Shown: in pieces, positions 60,062 through 64,000 of the stretch
Position numbering within the stretch: position 1 is the first letter of the stretch
Layout: the number at the start of each line of letters is the position of its first letter
Made by a program: the position numbers and the translations under genes
Notes under the pieces: model-generated
Seen by the model: the letters and a program-made list of their open reading frames with translations, nothing else
The model's database searches: none
Told to the model about the DNA's origin: nothing
Source: Candidatus Bathyarchaeia archaeon
Lineage (GTDB): Archaea; Thermoproteota; Bathyarchaeia; Bathyarchaeales; Bathycorpusculaceae
Reading direction: 5' to 3'
Length of the DNA stretch: 64,000 nt
Assembly (NCBI GenBank): GCA_041447175.1
Contig: CP166960.1
Location: 2,372,519 to 2,436,518 of the forward strand

Positions 60062-60591
60062 GGGTTTTCTCCTATAATGGCGGAGATTTCTTTGTGGATT
60101 TTTTGGACGCGGTCAGCGGCATCATTAAGGTTGGCTGCCCTGAGTTTGTCCACGGTTTCTTTGATGGGAACGCGTGTATTGTCTGTTTCCACCAGTTTGT
60201 CGGCGTAAGAAACAATCTTCTCCTCCAACGAGACAGGCATGTAGCTGCGTTTAGGCCAGCCCAACTCTTGAGCTTCTTTGTCGGTAACGCCGCCGCCCAC
60301 ATGCCGCTCAATAATGGTAACCACGGCATCAGGCAGACCCAGAGTGTGGGCGATTTCGGCGCCTGCCACCACATGGTCCACCGAATGGGTTTTGGAACGA
60401 CCCACATCATGCAAAAGAGCCCCAATCGTCACCAGTTCCACATCCACAGAATACCCTTTCTTCTGGCATGCCTGCGCTGTTTTTTCTGCAAGCTTGGAGA
60501 CAGCTTTGCAGTGGGCAATAACGCTTTTTGAGCAGCCCGCATCGTGGAGAATTTTGAGCGCTTGCTCCCGGGAGGGAAGCTGGCTACTCAC
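60058..60591 (-). CDS. HD-domain protein, TIGR00295 family
   Basis: A 177-residue archaeal HD phosphohydrolase: 'SKSVIAHCKAVSKLAEKTAQACQKKGYSVDVELVTIGALLHDVGRSKTHSVDHVVAGAEIAHTLGLPDAVVTIIERHVGGGVTDKEAQELGW'. H in 'VIAHC', the HD of 'LLHDVGR' and later His residues make the metal site. The family probably hydrolyses a phosphodiester or nucleotide, with no confirmed substrate. It overlaps both neighbours (TFE upstream by eight bases, DUF2110 downstream by four), so these three are one coupled unit. Confidence 0.9.
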   Translation of the reverse strand: MSSQLPSREQALKILHDAGCSKSVIAHCKAVSKLAEKTAQACQKKGYSVDVELVTIGALLHDVGRSKTHSVDHVVAGAEIAHTLGLPDAVVTIIERHVGGGVTDKEAQELGWPKRSYMPVSLEEKIVSYADKLVETDNTRVPIKETVDKLRAANLNDAADRVQKIHKEISAIIGENP

Positions 60592-61096
60592 CCAATTCCT
60601 TCCTTAACTGGTCAACTTTCTCAGTTAGTCTAAAAATAAGACGGTCATTATCAGAATGCACCAAGGCTTTGCCGCAGACGCCACAGTGGAAAACCGCCTC
60701 CACCGCTTCCTCAAAGGTCACCCGCCTACATCCCGACGTGTTGCAGTAGTAAAAATCGTGATTCACTTCATACTCCAGCCGCACGGTGAGTTTTTCGAGC
60801 ACGCGGCGTTTCTGGCTTAAAATAAAGCCCTCCAACTGGTCGGGCTGCAGTTTCCAATGAAAAATGAACCATCCTGTTTTGGGGTCACGGGTTCGCCTCA
60901 AACTCACCAAGGAGTGGTCGTAGAGTTTGTAGAGAATTTTGCGAACCGAGTTAAGACGGATGCCGGTTTTGTTAGCTATTTCGTCGTCGGTGATTTCGTC
61001 GACGTTTTTGAGGTTCTCAATTAGAGTAACTGCCTCTTCTTCGCCAAGAGAAGTCGCCACCTTCATCAATGTTGCGTCGTCAATGGTAGATAACAT
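60584..61096 (-). CDS. tfe: Transcription factor E (TFE alpha)
   Basis: A 170-residue archaeal TFIIE-alpha homologue: a winged helix at the N-terminus ('EEAVTLIENLKNVDEITDDEIANKTGIRLNSVRKILYKLYDHSLVSLRRTRDPKTGWFIFHWKL') and a C-terminal zinc ribbon ('FYYCNTSGCRRVTFEEAVEAVFHCGVCGKALV', four Cys), closed by a coiled tail. It helps RNA polymerase open promoter DNA with TBP and TFB. It is coupled to the HD gene downstream, an arrangement common in archaea. Confidence 0.95.
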   Translation of the reverse strand: MLSTIDDATLMKVATSLGEEEAVTLIENLKNVDEITDDEIANKTGIRLNSVRKILYKLYDHSLVSLRRTRDPKTGWFIFHWKLQPDQLEGFILSQKRRVLEKLTVRLEYEVNHDFYYCNTSGCRRVTFEEAVEAVFHCGVCGKALVHSDNDRLIFRLTEKVDQLRKELGE

Positions 61097-61187
61097 AGTC
61101 TGGTTCCTTGAACAGTATAATATACTTGCGGGTCTCCCATAAAACTCTTCTTAATAAAAGCCGCAAAAACTCCATGCGCCTACAGCA

Positions 61188-61730
61188 TCAGACCACTTTT
61201 TTGCCGTGTTCTTGAGGAATAACCTTCATTTTTGCGTTCTCAAACGGTTTGCCTAATGCCTCACCCAAAAAGAAGCGGTCGAGAAATATGGCAAGGGCAG
61301 CACATTCCGAGTGGGGCTGATTGCCAACAGCCACGTTGAAGTCGGAGACTTCAGGGGAGTAGAATTCTCGGGGTACTTTCTGGCTGCCCACAAGCACCAA
61401 CACGTCCTTGCCCAAGTCGCGTATCCGCTGCATCACATCACTGGTTTGGATGTTTTCACCATACACCGTTAAATGAACCACAACACCACCGCGGCCTCTC
61501 CAGTCCCGCACCGTATGCTGCCATTTGGTTCCCATCTCAAAAGAGAAATCGCCACCCCACGTAGCGGAAACCTTCTCCACGGTCTGCTTAATTTTCTCAT
61601 CCACCGCGTCAGAGAGCACAAACCCACCGGCACCCAACGCACGGGAAGCCAACGCCACATGACTAGTAAGCCGCACATCCCTCTGGGGTCGGTGTCCCCA
61701 CCTCAAAACAACAACCTTCACGTCCGGCAC
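61188..61730 (-). CDS. trm56: tRNA (cytidine-56-2'-O)-methyltransferase
   Basis: A 180-residue SPOUT-family enzyme unique to archaea, methylating C56 of the tRNA T loop. 'VVVLRWGHRPQRDVRLTSHVALASRALGAGGFVLSD' is the conserved opening, 'VVVHLTVYGENIQTSDVMQRI' and 'DVLVLVGSQKVPREFYSPEVSDFNVAVGNQPHSECAALAIFLDRFF' form the knotted SAM site. Thirteen bases downstream of the hflX stop on the same strand and upstream of tfe, so part of the information-processing run. Confidence 0.95.
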   Translation of the reverse strand: MPDVKVVVLRWGHRPQRDVRLTSHVALASRALGAGGFVLSDAVDEKIKQTVEKVSATWGGDFSFEMGTKWQHTVRDWRGRGGVVVHLTVYGENIQTSDVMQRIRDLGKDVLVLVGSQKVPREFYSPEVSDFNVAVGNQPHSECAALAIFLDRFFLGEALGKPFENAKMKVIPQEHGKKVV

Positions 61731-61742
61731 CCTGTTTCTCCT

Positions 61743-62999
61743 CTATGTGGGTTCAAGGTTTATTTCGATTTTTCCCTGCAAGGTTTCTACACGTTTTCGC
61801 AATTTCTCGGCAAACTCAGGACTAGCTTCAAGTTGAACGTCCACGGTGTTGTCGTTGTAAGTGATTTTCTTCACATCGGCGCCTTTGTGAACCCACGAAA
61901 CCAGCGACATCGTCTCTTGAGTCATGGGCACCCAAAAAGCAGCCGCCACATAACCCTCTAGCCGCCTTAGAATCTCTTGCTGTAGCTGGTCAAAGTTGGT
62001 TTTAGATTTTGCCGATATAAGCAGGGGGTTCTTGGTTTCTTCCCGAAGCGCCTCAAGTTTCTGTTGGGCTTCTTGGGGGCTTAAACAGTCAATTTTGTTA
62101 AGCAAAGTCAGCATCGGCAGCCCTGAGGCGCCTATGCGGTTGATGGTTTGTTGGCAGGTTTGGTTCTTTTTGCGTACAGTTTCTAAGGGCTCGCTAATGT
62201 CCAGCACCAAAATGAGTAGGTCAGAGTAGACGGTTTCTTCCAGCGTGGAAAGAAACGCCTCAACCAATGTATGGGGTAAGCGGTCGATGAAGCCCACGGT
62301 ATCCGTGAGTAGAAAGCGGCGTTTGGAAAACTCAATCAGTCGTGTTGTGGTTGAAAGCGTCGTGAACAGGGCGTTGTCTACTTCAACGGTTGCTTCTGAG
62401 AGAGCATTGAAGAGGCTGCTTTTGCCCGCGTTGGTGTAGCCCGCCAACGAAACCGAATACAACCCCAACGCGGTGCGTCGTTCGCGGTGCAGCACCCGTT
62501 TCTCTCGGATGTGCCCCAGCTTCTGCTGAATGGTGTGCACTTGCCGTTTGATGGCTTCACGGTAAATCTCCGCCTCATAAACACCGATGCCCATGAAGCC
62601 CGGCTGCTCCCCATGTTTAGTGAGGCGCACTTTTTCTTTGGCGTGTTTTAACTCGTTTTTCAGGGTTGCCAGTTGAATCTGCAGTTTGGCTTCGGTGGTT
62701 GTGGCGCGTTTATTGAAAATTTCCAGAATAAGTTGGAAGCGGTCAATGATTTCGACTTTGGTGGCTTTCGCCAAATTATACGCCTGAATCATCCGCAGGG
62801 CATTGTCGAAGATGACTTTTTCGGCGCCAGTTTCCTTAACAAGGTCTGCGAGTTCCTCAACTTTGCCTCTGCCTATTTGGTATCGTGCATCTGCCCGCCG
62901 CGTCTGTTCAAACTCCGCCACCACATCATAGCCCGCGGATTGAGCAAGCCGCCGCAGCTCGGGCAAGCTTGAGGCTTCACGGTTTAGGCGGCGCTGCAC
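61743..62999 (-). CDS. hflX: HflX-family GTPase
   Basis: A 418-residue ribosome-associated GTPase. The N-terminal HflX domain starts 'QRRLNREASSLPELRRLAQSAGYDVV'; the coiled linker is 'TTEAKLQIQLATLKNELKHAKEKVRL'. G domain motifs are 'GYTNAGKSSLFN' (G1), 'DTVGFIDRLP' (G3), 'LLNKIDCLS' (G4) and 'LLISAKS' (G5). A C-terminal domain follows. HflX splits stalled ribosomes under stress in bacteria. The assigned start is GTG at 62999. The in-frame codons just upstream (encoding TKAII before V) extend the family's usual 'KAIxVQRRL' opening, so the true start may lie slightly upstream at an unusual codon. Confidence 0.93.
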   Translation of the reverse strand: MQRRLNREASSLPELRRLAQSAGYDVVAEFEQTRRADARYQIGRGKVEELADLVKETGAEKVIFDNALRMIQAYNLAKATKVEIIDRFQLILEIFNKRATTTEAKLQIQLATLKNELKHAKEKVRLTKHGEQPGFMGIGVYEAEIYREAIKRQVHTIQQKLGHIREKRVLHRERRTALGLYSVSLAGYTNAGKSSLFNALSEATVEVDNALFTTLSTTTRLIEFSKRRFLLTDTVGFIDRLPHTLVEAFLSTLEETVYSDLLILVLDISEPLETVRKKNQTCQQTINRIGASGLPMLTLLNKIDCLSPQEAQQKLEALREETKNPLLISAKSKTNFDQLQQEILRRLEGYVAAAFWVPMTQETMSLVSWVHKGADVKKITYNDNTVDVQLEASPEFAEKLRKRVETLQGKIEINLEPT

Positions 63000-63022
63000 T
63001 ATGATTGCTTTCGTTTGGTGGG

Positions 63023-63559
63023 TTACTCTCCCTTGCTTTTCTTGCTGATTTTGATGGCGTCGCCTAACGTGAATTCCCGGTTTGCAGCTTTAGGAAGGGA
63101 AACTTTTTCTTCAGCGACAGGAACCAGCAGCTTAATCTTTAGCGTGTGCTCCAGCTTGGAGACCAGTTGGTCAGTGGGCGCCATTTTTCCTGTTTCGATT
63201 TTGCGCAGTACGGATTCTTTTTCGTTTATCTTCTTGCCCAAGTCTTCGTGGCTCAACCCAAGTTTTTCGCGGGCTTGACGGATGACTTCAGCGTAGTCTT
63301 CCGCAATTTCTTGGGCGGTGTCCACTCGGGCGATAATGACTTTTTTCTTAATCGGAATGGGTCTTCGTGTTGGAGCGCCCTGCCCTGAGAAGGCGGGTTG
63401 AGGGATTACCGCGGCTGGTTTGGGCGATTCGTCCCACTCCACTTTTCCATGTTTAGCGCAAGCTGAGCATACAGTTAGTTTAGCGCCTTCAATTACTACA
63501 CGCATGGGTTCTTCGCGAATTTTGCGTCCGCAGACTTCGCATCGCAATGAATCGTTCAC
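63023..63559 (-). CDS. mbf1: Multiprotein bridging factor 1 (zinc ribbon plus HTH)
   Basis: A 178-residue archaeal MBF1. An N-terminal zinc ribbon 'CEVCGRKIREEPMRVVIEGAKLTVCSACAKHG' (four Cys) is followed by a Pro-rich linker and an HTH domain 'AEVIRQAREKLGLSHEDLGKKINEKESVLRKIETGKMAPTDQLVSKLEHTLKIKLL'. It binds near basal transcription factors or ribosomes; precise archaeal role is debated. It heads the run MBF1-HflX-Trm56-TFE-HD-DUF2110 and is divergent from the PUA-domain gene at 63632. Confidence 0.94.
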   Translation of the reverse strand: MNDSLRCEVCGRKIREEPMRVVIEGAKLTVCSACAKHGKVEWDESPKPAAVIPQPAFSGQGAPTRRPIPIKKKVIIARVDTAQEIAEDYAEVIRQAREKLGLSHEDLGKKINEKESVLRKIETGKMAPTDQLVSKLEHTLKIKLLVPVAEEKVSLPKAANREFTLGDAIKISKKSKGE

Positions 63560-63631
63560 CTGTTTCTATTTTGTATTACCCAAGGTTTATACTTGTCGAA
63601 CTAAAACAGCTACATTCACGGTGAAACCGTC

Positions 63632-64000
63632 GTGGAGAATCCTCTAAACCGTATACGATGCATCGCGGACTACCAATTCGGGCAAGGCACAGGAGACCAG
63701 CTGTTTCCTGACGATGTTGAAATCCAGTATTCCCCCGCCACAGGCAGAATTCGCTACGTAAACCTTAACGGAGAAAGAATTGCCACCCTGCGTCCCACCG
63801 ACAGCTTCTTTTCGTTGAGCGTTAAAGCCGCCGCAAAACTAGCAAAAAGCAAACCTGACGCCCAATGTTTTGTCACGGTGCGGCAGGACATAGCCAAGTT
63901 TGTGGCCGACGGAGGAGACGTGTTTGCCGCCCACGTTGTAGCGGTAGATAAAGAGGTCCATGCTAAGGATGAAGTTATCGTCAAAGATGAAGAGGGCAAC
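63632..64000 (+). CDS. PUA-domain protein, 5' part (3' end outside window)
   Basis: GTG start at 63632, with GGTGA 8-12 bases upstream, and open through the last base (123 codons visible). 'IRCIADYQFGQGTGDQLFPDDVEIQYSPATGRIRYVNLNGERIATLRPTDSFFSLSVKAAAKLAKS' followed by 'CFVTVRQDIAKFVADGGDVFAAHVVAVDKEVHAKDEVIVKDEEGN' is the archaeal PUA-type RNA-binding domain with its N-terminal extension, as found in archaeosine enzymes and in stand-alone PUA proteins. Which of these it is depends on the unseen C-terminus; the first 123 codons contain no catalytic motif. Confidence 0.85.
   Translation, partial: MENPLNRIRCIADYQFGQGTGDQLFPDDVEIQYSPATGRIRYVNLNGERIATLRPTDSFFSLSVKAAAKLAKSKPDAQCFVTVRQDIAKFVADGGDVFAAHVVAVDKEVHAKDEVIVKDEEGN

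Noticed and set aside
1-64000. CRISPR array or insertion sequence
   Set aside because: No regularly spaced repeats, terminal inverted repeats around a transposase, or transposase-like proteins were found on reading through.

Overview
The window looks like chromosome from an uncultured archaeon of the Thermoproteota, most plausibly a Bathyarchaeia-type lineage. That placement is my inference from gene content. Archaeal information-processing genes include class I lysyl-tRNA synthetase, TFE, MBF1, a Hel308-type helicase, tRNA C56 methyltransferase, CTP-dependent riboflavin kinase, archaeal inositol-phosphate synthase, a CofE-like ligase, UPF0147/UPF0148 and DUF2110. tRNA genes encode their own CCA, promoters carry TATA boxes, and there are long secreted proteins with Thr/Pro stalks and a C-terminal membrane anchor. 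No rRNA, IS element, integrase or CRISPR array was seen.

Layout. 1-3143: end of thrS, a branched-chain aminotransferase and a class I aminotransferase. 3247-4068: a broken secreted-protein gene. 4297-6826: flavodoxin, ferritin-like protein, small Cys protein, secreted TIM-barrel-like protein. 6910-9852: CoA-disulfide-reductase-like flavoprotein, GcvH, inositol-phosphate synthase. 10359-14924: riboflavin kinase, ADP-forming acyl-CoA synthetase alpha, CofE-like protein, a possible eL22-like protein and a ZIP-like membrane protein. 15065-17151: a small A+T-rich island between an intact tRNA-Glu(TTC) and a degenerate copy of that tRNA. It carries a zinc-ribbon protein and a kinase-like/deoxycytidylate-deaminase fusion resembling anti-phage nucleotide-depletion enzymes.

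17580-39357: three paralogous surface beta-propeller proteins (17580, 31821, 34703) and a membrane protein with a cytoplasmic coiled coil. Between them lie nucleotide-metabolism genes (HD phosphohydrolase, tmk), UPF0148/UPF0147, a GT87-like membrane protein, an FAD oxidoreductase, an SPFH/zinc-ribbon operon and lysS; a ferredoxin ends the block. 39479-48056: an asparagine-synthetase homologue without the N-terminal Cys, purB, the helicase, and a four-gene Fe-S operon in which a divergent NifS-like protein, an IscU scaffold and a canonical SufS are translationally packed. 48066-56265: a cell-surface glycan cluster (deacetylase-FemAB fusion, hexapeptide acyltransferase, two GT2 enzymes, DUF354, HAD, ATP-grasp). 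56460-59179: ferritin-like protein, tRNA-Val(TAC) and a two-domain glycoside hydrolase. 59285-63559: a minus-strand information-processing run (MBF1, HflX, Trm56, TFE, HD, DUF2110). 63632-64000: start of a PUA-domain gene.

The strongest candidate for an undescribed system is the tRNA-Glu island. Its deaminase gene has a near-palindrome between its TATA box and its ATG, its Walker A lysine is replaced by Cys, and the flanking tRNA remnant matches the intact tRNA at 46 of 60 ungapped positions. The duplicated scaffold-flanking cysteine desulfurases and the glycan cluster come next.
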